From contig CP152425.1 of NCBI GenBank assembly GCA_038960095.1, forward strand, positions 682,001-746,000: a stretch of 64,000 bases of DNA, written 5' to 3'. The translations under genes were made by a program, and so were the position numbers. Shown here in pieces: positions 21,173 to 30,556 of the stretch; within the stretch, counting starts at the first letter, position 1; each line of letters begins with the position of its first letter. Under the pieces are notes generated by a model. That model was not told where the DNA came from. It ran no database searches and saw only the letters and a program-made list of their open reading frames with translations. This DNA comes from Symbiodolus clandestinus (GTDB lineage: Bacteria > Pseudomonadota > Gammaproteobacteria > Enterobacterales > G038960095).

Positions 21173-21778
21173 TTAACTGCGATCAGCTTTTGGGTCCTCA
21201 TCCAGATATTGGAAGACCTGAAGCACTCTTTCTACCCCTTGGGTATATCGAGCAATAGCTACTGCATCCTCAGCCTCTTCCCGAACTACCGAACCATAGA
21301 GGAGGACTTCACCCGCTTCTACCGCTATTTTTACATGGTTAATCTGAATTTTTTTATTGACCAATAATTGCGATCGGATTTTCGAAGCAATCCAACTATC
21401 ATGGGCAATTTTTTTTGCGGTGATTATCGGCGATTGTCTGATCTCATTATGCACTGCTGCCACGCCAGGGATTGCTTTCACAGCTTTTTCAATTTGTTTT
21501 CGTAGAGCAGCAGAAGGTGCTTGGCCGAGCAAAACCACCACACCATTATGAATAATCAGTTGGTAATGAGTATCGCGCTGAATGTGTTCGTCAGAACGCA
21601 GGGCTTTTAAAATTCGGATTTTAAGCGTACAGTCATCTAGTTGGTTACCGAGAGTTCGAGTATCGGTTGCCGCTTGACCAGCCACTACCGCGGTAGTAGC
21701 CACTAAAGCACCAACACACCCCGAGAGGCTGATGACAGCCGTTAAAAGTAAGCCAACAGTTATCGTTGAGCCGCGCAT
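21173..21778 (-). CDS. dolP: Outer-membrane lipoprotein DolP (YraP), two BON domains
   Basis: Lipoprotein that supports outer-membrane integrity and BAM function and localises to division sites. 201 residues (E. coli 191). Signal with lipobox SLSGCVGALV (~res 18-25), then two BON domains: ILKALRSDEHIQRDTHYQLI...GVVVLLGQAPS (~50-110) and IASKIRSQLLVNKKIQINHV...GEVLLYGSVVREEAEDA (~125-190). Last gene of the lpoA-yraN-diaA-dolP operon, 3 bp after diaA. Confidence 0.94.
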   Translation of the reverse strand: MRGSTITVGLLLTAVISLSGCVGALVATTAVVAGQAATDTRTLGNQLDDCTLKIRILKALRSDEHIQRDTHYQLIIHNGVVVLLGQAPSAALRKQIEKAVKAIPGVAAVHNEIRQSPIITAKKIAHDSWIASKIRSQLLVNKKIQINHVKIAVEAGEVLLYGSVVREEAEDAVAIARYTQGVERVLQVFQYLDEDPKADRS

Positions 21779-21781
21779 ATT

Positions 21782-22378
21782 TTATACTCCAGGGGATTCA
21801 GATGATTTAAATAGGCGATAATCAATCAGATCGGATAAGCAGTTAAGAACCATAATTTGAATCACTTGGATATGCGCACTATTTTGGGAGGGGATACGAA
21901 TTTCAACATCTTGTGAACCCATAAGACCCGCTAATTCTCCATCATTTTCGCCGCTCAAAGCAATGATAGTGATATCACGTGTCACAGCCGTTTCAACGGC
22001 TTTGATGAGTGCTGGGTGGCTCCCTCGCGTCGCGATTACCAGCAAAATATCACCTGCATGTCCGAAAGCACGGACCTGCTTAGCATAAATCTCATCTGAT
22101 AAATTGTCATTAATAATAGCTGTCAGTGCAATAGAGTCTGCTGTTAAGGCAAAAGCAGGCAGACTAGGCCGCTCAGTCTCATGATGAATCAGTCGGGTGC
22201 TAAAATATTGAGCACTGACTGCTGAGAGTCCATTACCACAACAGAGGATCTTGTTGCCATTTAATAAGCTTTGGACCATCGCAGCAGCGGCCTGAGCAAT
22301 GCTTTCAGGCAAAATTTCCGCGGCAGCAATTTGTATTTGGATGCTTTCTGTCAAACAGCTTTTTATTCGTTCTAACAT
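21782..22378 (-). CDS. diaA: DnaA initiator-associating protein DiaA (SIS domain)
   Basis: Tetrameric SIS-fold protein that binds several DnaA molecules and promotes initiation at oriC. 198 residues (E. coli 196). Typical features: IAQAAAAMVQSLLNGNKILCCGNGLSAVSAQYF (~26-60), TADSIALTAIINDN (~83), a VRAFGHAGDILLVIATRG block (~103) and ALSGENDGELAGLM (~143). It lies 3 bp after yraN within the conserved lpoA operon. Confidence 0.94.
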   Translation of the reverse strand: MLERIKSCLTESIQIQIAAAEILPESIAQAAAAMVQSLLNGNKILCCGNGLSAVSAQYFSTRLIHHETERPSLPAFALTADSIALTAIINDNLSDEIYAKQVRAFGHAGDILLVIATRGSHPALIKAVETAVTRDITIIALSGENDGELAGLMGSQDVEIRIPSQNSAHIQVIQIMVLNCLSDLIDYRLFKSSESPGV

Positions 22379-22381
22379 CGG

Positions 22382-22783
22382 TCACCAGTTTATGGTAAAC
22401 GCATTGGGGATCCAATCAATCGTTGGGGATTCTCCAGTGAATGCTATCACATCAAAGCGGCAGGGTGCTATATTAATACAAAGACCCTGTCTCAGTAACC
22501 AGACACGAGCAGCATGGTATAAGCAGCGCTGTTTACGAAGAGTTACGCTGATTAGTGCACCTCCGTAGCGGTTGGTTCTTCGGTAGCGGACTTCAACAAA
22601 AACCCACGTCTGTTGCTGTTGCATAATCAGATCAATTTCGCCGCCTCGACATAGGACATTAGCAGCAATATAGCGTAATCCTGCTTGCTCTAAGTAGCGT
22701 CGTGCTTGCTGTTCATAGTAGTAGCTTTTCTGCCGACTTGCTAAGGCAACGCTACTCTTTGACCACGGTGATAACGTGCCCAT
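22382..22783 (-). CDS. yraN: UPF0102 family nuclease-fold protein YraN
   Basis: 133 residues (E. coli 131). PD-(D/E)xK-like UPF0102 core: ARRYLEQAGLRYIAANVLCRGGEIDLIMQ with GGEIDLI (~res 45-51), WVFVEVRYR (~59-67) and a conserved C-terminal FDVIAFTGE. The molecular role is not well established. The start overlaps the 3' end of lpoA by 43 bp, supporting translational coupling; later in-frame starts are not obvious. Confidence 0.92.
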   Translation of the reverse strand: MGTLSPWSKSSVALASRQKSYYYEQQARRYLEQAGLRYIAANVLCRGGEIDLIMQQQQTWVFVEVRYRRTNRYGGALISVTLRKQRCLYHAARVWLLRQGLCINIAPCRFDVIAFTGESPTIDWIPNAFTINW

Positions 22784-24705
22784 GATAATTGTCGATGAAT
22801 GATGCCATAGGAATCTGCTTTAAGAACGCCAGTCAACCCTGATAACTGGAAATAGGGTAATTTCATTAGCTCGTCGAAGTGGTTAATTAAAGCCCAGGCA
22901 TCGTAACCCATTGCATACAGGCGCATTAATGAGAAATCATAATGGCACTGCTTAGCCGCTTGTTGATGGATAGCTTTGGGTTGTTGGGTAATTAATAGCG
23001 GTATATCGACGAGCTGTAGGCCCTCCATCTCTAAGCGGTGATCAGGATCAATAGTGGACTGTAAGCAGCGTGAACCCGCGTAAAGCCTAGGACGACCAGT
23101 AACCGGAGTGCTCATATCCAATAGTGCTTTCAACAATATAAATTCTTCAGGAGTAGCCACCATATAGATGGCATCGATGGCTGGTTGAGAAGGTTCGATG
23201 ACTGCCACCGGCTCCTCAGCAGGTTCGGCAAATAGAGCGCGCAATGGATCGACTTCAGCATTGTCTGTTTCTTCTAAGGTTTGCTCTTCATTGGTTTCTG
23301 ACATTTCAACCGGAACTGTTTTTTCTGCAACCTTAACCTTGGTTAGGCGTTGCTTCGATAATTGGTTGATCATCTGTTTCAACTCAGCTGATTTAGGAAA
23401 ATAACGAACCGTCGGTGGGTAGCCAGCGAGCTGCTGCCAAGTACTTTGGAATGCTTGAGCTGCTTTTTCACCCATCTCATTGCGTGGAATTAAGAGAAGC
23501 GGTTGCTGTTTTTTTTGACGCCATAAGCGCCGTGCTGCTTCTTGTGTTTCATCGTTTGGGGTTAAACCATAGTAAAAGATCGCAGGCTGAGCAGCGGGTT
23601 GTTGGGGGACATTGAGTGCCAATAAGGGAATAGTAACTTTCAATTGATTCAGCTGTTCAACATCCTGTTTTCGCAGTGGTCCCACTAAGATAGAGGTTTG
23701 ATCTTGTTTCGCTTGAGTGAATAAAGTGCTGAGTGGGTTAGCCGTGGTATCATAAATGATGATTTCGGGCAATGGTGTAGTGTGCACGAGTTGATGACTT
23801 AAAGTCATAGTATCTGCTGAGTTGGATGAAGTATTCTGGTCTTTCGCTTGTTTTGCTGCTTGCATAAAGCCCTGGTACAGGCTATGACCATAAGGTGCGT
23901 AGGGACCGTTGAGTGGCAATAGCAGGCCGATTTTTTTTAATTTTAAGGGCTGTGCTTGTAGTTGTTGTATGATGGCTACTGGCAGCTGGTTAGCGGCTGG
24001 ATGATTAGGGTATTGTTGGCACCAGGCGGCTATTGCCTGTTGACGTTGTTGTTGATCGGGATAGGCGGTTTCATATACTGCAAACAGCGCTAACCAACCC
24101 TGCAAGGTGGGTGAAGCAAAAGGTTTAGTGGTAAGAGCCTGTTTTTCTGTCGGTGATAAAGTCGTTAAGCACGACCATATCTGCTGCTGATTGGCTGCTT
24201 GTAGGGGGGGTGATAGCAAGGGATGCAGGGCAATCAATGCGGATAAAGCACCTAAACAATCCTGCTGCCACTGAGCAAGCGTATAGCACAACTGGTAGTA
24301 ACGGAGTTGTTGCGACTGGCTTAATGTTTCGGCTGCCAGTGCGCTACGGCTAGTGATAGCAGCAGTGAGATCTTGTTGCTCAATCGCAATGGCTAGGGTG
24401 AGTAGATAATATTCCCGGTGATGCTCCGGTGTGAGGGGAGGAACGAATGCCTCGAGCTGCTCGATGGCTTGTGCTAACTGGCCTTCCTGTAACCAGGCGC
24501 GTATCGCCAATAGTCGCCAGGTGTTGGTTTCTGTTGCTTGACTACGCTGAGAGCGCCTTAGATACTCTGCGGCTGGCACCGTTGGGTCATAGAGCTCATC
24601 AAGCGAGCGCACAATTGATTGTTGGCAGCCATTGAGCAATATTAAGGTAAGTAGTAAAAATAGTATAGTACGTGGCAGCTGTGTGGTGAGGCGCATTAAC
24701 AACAT
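22741..24705 (-). CDS. lpoA: Penicillin-binding protein activator LpoA (LppC)
   Basis: Outer-membrane lipoprotein that reaches through the periplasm to activate PBP1A. 654 residues (E. coli 678). Lipobox LILLNGCQQ (~res 22-28), N-terminal TPR-like helical domain with many Q/L repeats (~40-250), then a periplasmic-binding-protein-like domain: KKIGLLLPLNGPYAPYGHSLYQGFM (~257), ILVGPLRKQDVEQLNQL (~330) and FYYGLTPNDETQEAARRLW (~378). A Glu-rich insert (~470-500) lies in the C-terminal domain. The codon for residue 4 (ATG 24696) is an alternative start. Promoter must lie between it and divergent rsmI. Confidence 0.93.
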   Translation of the reverse strand: MLLMRLTTQLPRTILFLLLTLILLNGCQQSIVRSLDELYDPTVPAAEYLRRSQRSQATETNTWRLLAIRAWLQEGQLAQAIEQLEAFVPPLTPEHHREYYLLTLAIAIEQQDLTAAITSRSALAAETLSQSQQLRYYQLCYTLAQWQQDCLGALSALIALHPLLSPPLQAANQQQIWSCLTTLSPTEKQALTTKPFASPTLQGWLALFAVYETAYPDQQQRQQAIAAWCQQYPNHPAANQLPVAIIQQLQAQPLKLKKIGLLLPLNGPYAPYGHSLYQGFMQAAKQAKDQNTSSNSADTMTLSHQLVHTTPLPEIIIYDTTANPLSTLFTQAKQDQTSILVGPLRKQDVEQLNQLKVTIPLLALNVPQQPAAQPAIFYYGLTPNDETQEAARRLWRQKKQQPLLLIPRNEMGEKAAQAFQSTWQQLAGYPPTVRYFPKSAELKQMINQLSKQRLTKVKVAEKTVPVEMSETNEEQTLEETDNAEVDPLRALFAEPAEEPVAVIEPSQPAIDAIYMVATPEEFILLKALLDMSTPVTGRPRLYAGSRCLQSTIDPDHRLEMEGLQLVDIPLLITQQPKAIHQQAAKQCHYDFSLMRLYAMGYDAWALINHFDELMKLPYFQLSGLTGVLKADSYGIIHRQLSWARYHRGQRVALP

Positions 24706-24805
24706 AGGATGGTTTAAGCTCTTCAGGAAGATTTATTGTTCACCATCTTAGTAGCACCCTGTCAGGGACACAACCAAAACATAACCGTTTAAGGTATAAG
24801 TTACG

Positions 24806-25666
24806 ATGCCCATCGCAACGCTTTATATTGTGCCGACACCGATTGGTCATTTAGAAGATATCACATTGCGTGCATTAACCGTATTACGTAGCGTGGATCT
24901 GATCGTTGCTGAGGACACGCGACATAGCGGACGCTTATTGAAGCATTTTGGGATTACAAAACGTTTATTAGCGCTTTACGAGCACAATGAAGCTCGCTGT
25001 GTACCTGGATTAATCAGGCAATTACAAGCAGGAAATCACTTAGCGTTATTATCTAATGCGGGGACACCGCTAATCAGCGATCCGGGCTTTCAGCTCGTCA
25101 GAGCTTGCCATTTAGCAGGGGTGCCGGTAGTCCCTTTACCCGGGCCTTGTGCGGCCATCACGGCACTCTCTGCTGCTGGGATTGCTACCGATCGCTTCTG
25201 CTTTGAAGGTTTTTTGCCGGCTAAGCGGGCAGAACGTTGTCAAACACTACAAACCGTTGCTACCGAGCCGCGAACGCTGATTTTTTACGAATCATGCCAT
25301 CGGATTATCGATTGCTTACAAGACGTGATCAATGTATTGGGAGCGGACCGTTACGTGGTCTTGGCGCGTGAGTTAACTAAGGTGTGGGAGAAAATTCAGG
25401 GAGCACCCGTTGCCGAGCTATTGGCTTGGGTAAAACAAGATCCTTGGCGCCAGCGAGGTGAAATGGTTTTGATAGTATCCGGTTGCCAGCCGCATGACAC
25501 TGAACCGCTATCCGCAGCCGCTAAACAGACCCTCACCCTATTGTTAGACCATCTGCCATTAAAGCAGGCAACCCGGTTAACCGCCTCAATTCATCAGGTG
25601 AAAAAGAATGTTTTATACCGTTATGGATTAACGGTATCGGATCAAACTCCAAAAGCTGATAAATAG
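24806..25666 (+). CDS. rsmI: 16S rRNA (cytidine1402-2'-O)-methyltransferase RsmI
   Basis: SAM-dependent tetrapyrrole-methylase-fold enzyme giving Cm1402 in the decoding centre. 286 residues, the same as E. coli. Motifs: LYIVPTPIGHLEDITLRAL (~5-23), VDLIVAEDTRHSGRLLKHF (~30), YEHNE, LLSNAGTPLISDPGFQLVRA (~80), PLPGPCAAITALSAAGI (~111), FEGFLPAK and FYESCHRI. Divergent from lpoA as in E. coli. A convergent hairpin follows. Confidence 0.96.
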   Translation: MPIATLYIVPTPIGHLEDITLRALTVLRSVDLIVAEDTRHSGRLLKHFGITKRLLALYEHNEARCVPGLIRQLQAGNHLALLSNAGTPLISDPGFQLVRACHLAGVPVVPLPGPCAAITALSAAGIATDRFCFEGFLPAKRAERCQTLQTVATEPRTLIFYESCHRIIDCLQDVINVLGADRYVVLARELTKVWEKIQGAPVAELLAWVKQDPWRQRGEMVLIVSGCQPHDTEPLSAAAKQTLTLLLDHLPLKQATRLTASIHQVKKNVLYRYGLTVSDQTPKADK

Positions 25667-25675
25667 TCATCTACT

Positions 25676-25704
25676 GCCAGCACGGTATTAAGAACTGCGC
25701 TGGC
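25676..25704. terminator. Terminator-like hairpin between rsmI and the peptide-binding protein gene
   Basis: An 11-position stem (GCCAGCACGGT with ACTGCGCTGGC, one mismatch and one G-T pair) and a 7-nt loop, between two convergent stop codons. No T-run, so it is a weak call. Confidence 0.4.
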
Positions 25705-25728
25705 CGGTGAATTTAAAGCTAGATTGAA

Positions 25729-27402
25729 TTAGTATCTGACTGCCTTGGGGGCCTTAGGATGTTGGCGAATGTAAAGATTTTTGGTGTAAAAGTATTCGCA
25801 TTGCTTCTCCGGATTTAAGCCTGCTACATAAGGTTTAACCAGCCGGACATAGCGAGGGTGGCTAATCGGAATAAACGGCACCTCTTCGGCTAATAGCGCT
25901 TCAGCTCGGTGATACCAGGGGTGACGTTCAAAGTCACGTCCCCCATTGCTCGCTTTTTGGATATAGTGATCAAACTGGCGATTAGCGTAGCCAGTTTCAT
26001 TATTGCAATTCTGCGAGTGGAAATCACTGAGTAAGCCATAAGGTTCGTATGCACTGGTAGAAGAGCCAGCCCGAACCATCTGATATTGCCCTTTTTGTTT
26101 CTGTTCTGAAAAAACTTTCCATTCTTGTTGTTCTAAAGTTATCTTAGCACCTAATAGTGTTTTCCATAGCTCACTGATCGCTACCGCTGTGTTTTTATTG
26201 TCGCCAATATCATTGTACAGCAAAGAAAAAGTCAGAGGATTATTGTTATTAAACCCTGCATCTTGGAGCAATTGCTGGGCAATTTGCAGTCGCTGGTCAA
26301 AATCCCAAGCTTTCCAAGGCGGTTGGAAAGCCTTTAGATCTCCTATGCCATTGGGTACAATATTATAAGCAGCCGTAGCCCCATTGATTCCTAGATCATG
26401 GAATAATTTTTCACGATCAACCACTAAGTTTAGCGCTTGGCGGACACGGCTATCATTAAAGGGCTTAACTTTAGTATTTAATTGATAACCACCTACTGTC
26501 GCCGAAATTAACCATTGTGCCTCGCTCAATAGTTGCGGTGGTAATTGGTTATATTGGTTAACAACCATTTCTTCGGTAATATCGATTTTCCCCCTTTTGT
26601 AATGAGCTAATGCACTGACTTCCTCTAAAATCAGATAGGTAACTTGGTTAATCGAAGTCTGTTTATTATCCCAATAATTGGGATTGCGGGTGAGTACGAT
26701 TTTATCGCCGATGGCTCGTTCCTTGAGACAATAGGCGCCGTTGCTAACCCAGTTCGTCGGCAGAGTCCAGCGGTCCCCATGCTGTTTAACTGTCTTTGGA
26801 TGCACAGGCATTAGAGCGGTGCTGGTTAAGAGCTTGGTCAGGAATCCCAGCGGTTTATTAAGGAACAAGTGTAGGGTCGATGGACCGCTAGCGACAATGC
26901 CTAAATCCGTAGGCGGCCGTTTGCCAGCGATAATCTCATCGATATGCTTGACCCCCATGTCTTGAAGGATACCAGTTTTGAGCGATGCGGTTTGCGGATC
27001 AGCCAGTCGCTGCCAGCTGTAGACAAAATCATAGGCAGTCAGTGGATCACCATTGGACCAACGCAGGCCGGGGCGTAGGTTAAAAGTCCAGTCCTGTTGA
27101 TCGTTGGTATAAGCATAGACAAAGGCCCCAGAAAGGGCATTGCCCTGATTATCAAAAATATAGGGGCCCTCCAACAGATCACGGATAATTTTTTGCTCCT
27201 CACAACCGTTGGTTTTATGTGGATCCAGTGACTGAATATCGCCGCCAGTCACGCCAATAACCAGTTCCTGTACTTTTGCCTGTGGCCGACTAACCGGCAG
27301 GCCATAAGCCTTAGCCAATGTGTGTAACAGTGTGTAAAACCAGCCCATACCCAATACTCCCACTAAAATGATCATCCTAAAATGACTAATTTTACCGTTC
27401 AT
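25729..27402 (-). CDS. Periplasmic oligopeptide-binding protein (OppA/MppA-like, SBP family 5)
   Basis: Solute-binding protein of a peptide ABC importer. 557 residues (OppA 543). N-terminal uncleaved or signal segment MIILVGVLGMGWFYTLLHTL, followed by family-5 landmarks: VIGVTGGDIQSLDPHKTNG (~47), WTFNLRPGLRWSNGDPLTAYDFVYSWQRLADP (~115), YCLKERAIGDKIVLTRNPNYWDN (~220), VRQALNLVVDREKL (~320) and SGSSTSAYEP-like ligand region. An AGAGGTG Shine-Dalgarno precedes the start. No oppBCDF genes are adjacent, so it either serves a transporter elsewhere or is an orphan such as MppA. Confidence 0.9.
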   Translation of the reverse strand: MNGKISHFRMIILVGVLGMGWFYTLLHTLAKAYGLPVSRPQAKVQELVIGVTGGDIQSLDPHKTNGCEEQKIIRDLLEGPYIFDNQGNALSGAFVYAYTNDQQDWTFNLRPGLRWSNGDPLTAYDFVYSWQRLADPQTASLKTGILQDMGVKHIDEIIAGKRPPTDLGIVASGPSTLHLFLNKPLGFLTKLLTSTALMPVHPKTVKQHGDRWTLPTNWVSNGAYCLKERAIGDKIVLTRNPNYWDNKQTSINQVTYLILEEVSALAHYKRGKIDITEEMVVNQYNQLPPQLLSEAQWLISATVGGYQLNTKVKPFNDSRVRQALNLVVDREKLFHDLGINGATAAYNIVPNGIGDLKAFQPPWKAWDFDQRLQIAQQLLQDAGFNNNNPLTFSLLYNDIGDNKNTAVAISELWKTLLGAKITLEQQEWKVFSEQKQKGQYQMVRAGSSTSAYEPYGLLSDFHSQNCNNETGYANRQFDHYIQKASNGGRDFERHPWYHRAEALLAEEVPFIPISHPRYVRLVKPYVAGLNPEKQCEYFYTKNLYIRQHPKAPKAVRY

Positions 27403-27575
27403 TAATTCACCTCTTAGGTATATAACAAATCATTAATTTATCGCTTAGGAGCATAACAACTCATTAATCCATCCATGCTTGTAATAACAAATTATTTACC
27501 TGATTTTTGAAACAAATTAGATTAATAGGCTAACACTATTAAAAATTTATGGCGACTAAAAAATAGTAGAAAAGT

Positions 27576-28424
27576 CTAGGGCCTGTTGAGGTTTCGCTGT
27601 AATCGATTGAACTGAAGGAGAAAACCCGTAGTATGGCAGTTCTCAGCCCTGCCATAGAACGAGTTTTCAATGCCCCGCTCAATGATGAGCAGTGGTCGAA
27701 GTTAAAGGCGATCATGCTTCAAGAAGGAATTTATGACAAACCTGATCTTCGATTAGACGTTGAGGGAATGTTCTATCGAATGCGCGTAGGGCGCCCTTGG
27801 CATGATTTACCGAAGCAATTTGGCAAGTGGAGCTCCCTCTACAAGAAATTTAATGACTGGTCGATGACTGGCAAGTGGCTAAGGATTTTTAAAGCGGTGG
27901 GACAACACCCTGATTTAGAATGGATATTCATAGATGAAGCTATATCAAAGCTCACCAACCTAGTGCTGGGGCAGCTGGAAAGCATTGTGAGGCCATTGGC
28001 ATCAGCCGTGCAGGCCATACCAGTAAGGTTCACCTGGCAGTAGATAGTTTTGGCTTACCGGTTTCTTTTAAAATCGCCGCTGATTAAGTTCACGATGCTT
28101 CAGAAGCTCCAGCCTTGATTGAATCTCTACCAGTGCCTACGGTACTAACCGCTGACAAGGGTTATGCTAGTGAAGCAATACGCCAACCAATCCTTAATAA
28201 AGGCGCTATCCCAAATATACCAAGGAAAAAAAACTCAGTTATCGGGAATGCTACGCTAGAACATCACCTCTATAAACTACGGTACTGGGTAGAAAATGCC
28301 TTGGCTAGATTGAAGCATTTTAGAGCCATTGCCACTCGGTATAATAAATTGAAGCGAAATTATCAAAGTATGTCAGCCATGGCTTGTAGTTATCTATGGC
28401 CGCCCATGTGAATCCAGGCCCTAG
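27576..28424 (+). mobile_element. Degraded IS5-family insertion sequence with CTAG target duplication
   Basis: Element body 27580-28420 (841 bp). The ends are inverted (GGCCTG at 27580, CAGGCC at 28415-28420) and are flanked on both sides by CTAG (27576-27579 and 28421-28424), the target type of the IS427-like IS5 subgroup. Only short terminal similarity is obvious; the single transposase gene is broken. It lies between the peptide-binding protein gene and the nhaC-like gene without interrupting either. Confidence 0.8.
27633..28411 (+). pseudogene. IS5-family transposase, frameshifted and with a nonsense codon
   Basis: N-terminal DUF4096-type domain (LNDEQWSKLKAIMLQEG, GRPWHDLPKQFGKWSSLYKK) reads to about 27938 (WIFIDE), where one G appears to be missing: the +1 frame continues SYIKAHQPSAGAAGKHCEAI, SRAGHTSKVHLAVDSFGLPV. 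A TAA at about 28086 (after KIAAD, where related proteins have a sense codon such as CAA) then interrupts before VHDASEAPALIESL and the C-terminal DDE part (TADKGYASEAI, YWVENALARLKHFRAIATRY). Two independent lesions argue against programmed frameshifting alone. Confidence 0.88.
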
Positions 28425-28476
28425 TCCAATTTAAAAATTTGGTCATAACCAAATTTTTTCAGAGGGCCGGATATGA

Positions 28477-29805
28477 CTAGAGGCCAGAGCCTACTGGTGC
28501 CCGATTGCGTTGGCTGACAATCCATAGCGAGGTAACGACTGCCAGTGCGTAGCAGTAATAGACTTGCTGAGTAACAGCGATGGGTGAGACTTTGGCAATG
28601 CTACTGGCTAATAAAATTTGCGCGCCATAGGGTATCACCCCTTGGATAACACAAGCAAAGCAATCAAGACAAACAGCTCGGTAGTGGGCTGGTAACTGAT
28701 AGCGCTCCCCGATGGACTTGGCAAAGTCGCCACTGACAATAATGGCGATGGTATTATTGGCTAGCAGTAGGTTAAATAAGCTGACGATAGCCGCTATAAG
28801 AAATTGAGCTGGTTTATAGCCGACTTCCCATTTGGTTAGCCAAGCGGTTAACTGCTGGGTTAATCTTCGAGTAGCAGGCGCCATTAGGCCAGATAACCCA
28901 CCAATGAGCAGAGAGAGCAGTAATATTTCCTGCATACTAGTAAAGCCATTGGCAATCGATTGAGCTAAGGCCAACACCGGATAATCGGTGGCTATAAAGC
29001 CGATAGCCATCGTAGACATTATGCCTAGGGTCAAGGCAATAAATACATGGGTTCCCAAGAGTGCTAGGGTGATAACGATGCAATAGGGAAGTATCAATAC
29101 TAAGGAATAGGGTTGGTGATCTAGCGTCGGCTGAGGATGCTGTGGCTGGCACCAGAGTAGTGCCAAGGTAATGATGGTCGTTACACAGGCCACTTGGGCA
29201 TTAAGACGACATTTCGCACGCCAATCGGCCTGTTGAGAGAGCACAGAAGCAATAGTAGTATCAGAGATCAGTGATAAATTGTCTCCCAGCATGGCTCCCC
29301 CAACAACAGTAGCGGCCCCCAATGCTGCGGGAAAGGCGCCTTGGGCACTTAAGCCATAAGCAACGGGTGTGATGGCAGCAATGGTTCCCATTGAGGTACC
29401 GAGAGCAATTGACAGCAAAGCCGCTGTAATAAACAGACCCATCAGTAGCCATGGTCCAGGAATAAAAGAGAAGGCCAGTTGTACCAGTGCATCAATACTA
29501 CCTATGGCGCTAGTGATACTACTAAAAGCGCCTGCCAGCAGAAAAATTAGGCACATGCTGAGTATGTCTGGGTGACGCATGCCATCCAGTAGCCCTTGCA
29601 ATCGCTCCTTAGTGTTCCCGCGGTACAGTAGCCAGGCTAATATAATAGCGGGCAGGATAGCGATGGTAGGTGGTAATTGATAAAACGCCTGCTCTACGCC
29701 TACGGCTGTTAGATAGAGACCCGTACCTACGTATAAAGCAACGAAGATCAGCAGTGGAAGGAAATTGGAGACTAAAAAAAGCATTTTCAAAAACCTAGCA
29801 GTCAT
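28477..29805 (-). CDS. NhaC-family Na+/H+ antiporter
   Basis: Inner-membrane secondary transporter, 442 residues with about 11-12 hydrophobic segments. Family-like stretches: GMRHPDILSMCLIFLLAGAFSSITSAIGSIDALV (~75), LSIALGTSMGTIAAITPVAYGLS (~130), GGAMLGDNLSLISDTTIAS (~165; conserved GD-NLS-SDTT signature) and ANNTIAIIVSGDFAKSI (~350). Substrate (Na+ versus malate/lactate exchange in relatives) cannot be fixed from sequence. It stands alone on the minus strand and its 5' end faces the accessory island. Confidence 0.85.
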   Translation of the reverse strand: MTARFLKMLFLVSNFLPLLIFVALYVGTGLYLTAVGVEQAFYQLPPTIAILPAIILAWLLYRGNTKERLQGLLDGMRHPDILSMCLIFLLAGAFSSITSAIGSIDALVQLAFSFIPGPWLLMGLFITAALLSIALGTSMGTIAAITPVAYGLSAQGAFPAALGAATVVGGAMLGDNLSLISDTTIASVLSQQADWRAKCRLNAQVACVTTIITLALLWCQPQHPQPTLDHQPYSLVLILPYCIVITLALLGTHVFIALTLGIMSTMAIGFIATDYPVLALAQSIANGFTSMQEILLLSLLIGGLSGLMAPATRRLTQQLTAWLTKWEVGYKPAQFLIAAIVSLFNLLLANNTIAIIVSGDFAKSIGERYQLPAHYRAVCLDCFACVIQGVIPYGAQILLASSIAKVSPIAVTQQVYYCYALAVVTSLWIVSQRNRAPVGSGL

Positions 29806-29903
29806 TGGGTTGAGATAGGCAATTCAGCACCTGGAAATTTTTTATCCTTAGTAAGATTGCTTATGAAAAATAGAATATTATAATAATATCCCTAATAAAA
29901 ATA

Positions 29904-29948
29904 GGCTTGCTACAGAATTTTCCACCAGTATTTTTTACCCATTGCTTG
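29904..29948 (+). repeat. Left copy of the ~45-bp direct repeat bounding the island
   Basis: About 45 bp from GGCTTGCT to ACCCATTGCTTG, repeated in the same orientation at 37278-37323 with one extra T and a few changes in its first third; ATTTTCCACCAGTATTTTTT is common to both. In the right copy the segment contains the true 3' end (SNG-stop) of the RND permease gene. The left copy has no RND gene beside it, only a transposase relic. Confidence 0.8.
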
Positions 29949-29949
29949 A

Positions 29950-30178
29950 CCACTACATTCGGTCTGTGGTCATTGTGCTAAAGAGAACCGATGCAGCCAA
30001 TCGAAGTTTGTCTGTATAAGCTGCGGTTATGCAGAGCATGCCGTGTTAGCCTGTGGAGAGCGGGTGCCGTTAGACCGCTCGATGAAGCAGGAACCCGCCG
30101 AAGTGATTTAGATCAGACTTTGAGGTTTAGGCGCCGTAGGAATCCTCGTCCTTGATAAGGCGGGGAGGATGTCAAAAG
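29950..30178 (+). pseudogene. TnpB (IS200/IS605 group) C-terminal relic plus element right end
   Basis: Frame 29959-30111 reads SVCGHCAKENRCSQSKFVC, then SCGYAEHA and VLACGERV...KQEPAEVI, i.e. the TnpB zinc ribbon (two CxxC pairs) joined by deletion to its C-terminal tail. Everything upstream, including the RuvC catalytic parts, is gone. Downstream, 30133-30174 contains the hairpin-forming right end typical of these elements (GGAATCCTCGTCCTTGATAA then GGCGGGGAGGATGTCAA), which in active elements also belongs to the guide RNA. Confidence 0.8.
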
Positions 30179-30200
30179 TTTGTCATTACTTATCAATGGA

Positions 30201-30383
30201 TTAGCCCGAAATGTCAACAGCCCCTAGGCACTTTTTGAAATTCTCTACACCATTGTGCTGCCATATAGAACGAACTCCACTCCCCGAAATAAAAATTCCT
30301 TGCTTACGCAGTTCATTAGACCATGACATATCTGGTATCACTGTCCTTTCGGTATTGCTGAATCCTTTTAGGCATTTTAGCAT
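30201..30383 (-). pseudogene. Transposase/integrase N-terminal fragment (IS481-like helix-turn-helix part)
   Basis: A 60-codon frame containing WSNELRKQGIFISGSGVRSI and WQHNGVENFKKCLGA, resembling the helix-turn-helix region of IS481-type transposases (NELRKQGIFVSGSGVRSIW). No catalytic domain follows. The family assignment is from memory of the motif and is moderate. Confidence 0.6.
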
Positions 30384-30556
30384 CTATTCCATGGGTCAGA
30401 GCTTCGGAATGTACCGATAGTTGATCTGCTTTTCAATCTCTAGAATGGTGCACTTATTCCGTTAATCCAGCTTTATTAGTAATAAATAGTTACAGAATAC
30501 CTATCGATACGATCAACCCACAGGTTGACTACTATATATTAATTGATTACCCTTAA

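Noticed and set aside
27633..28411. Programmed frameshift producing an active IS5-type transposase
   Set aside because: The shift site lacks a slippery heptamer by eye and a separate in-frame TAA follows, so inactivation is the simpler explanation.
29950..30178. Active TnpB/guide RNA nuclease system
   Set aside because: The catalytic RuvC-like region is entirely missing; only the C-terminal tail and right end remain.
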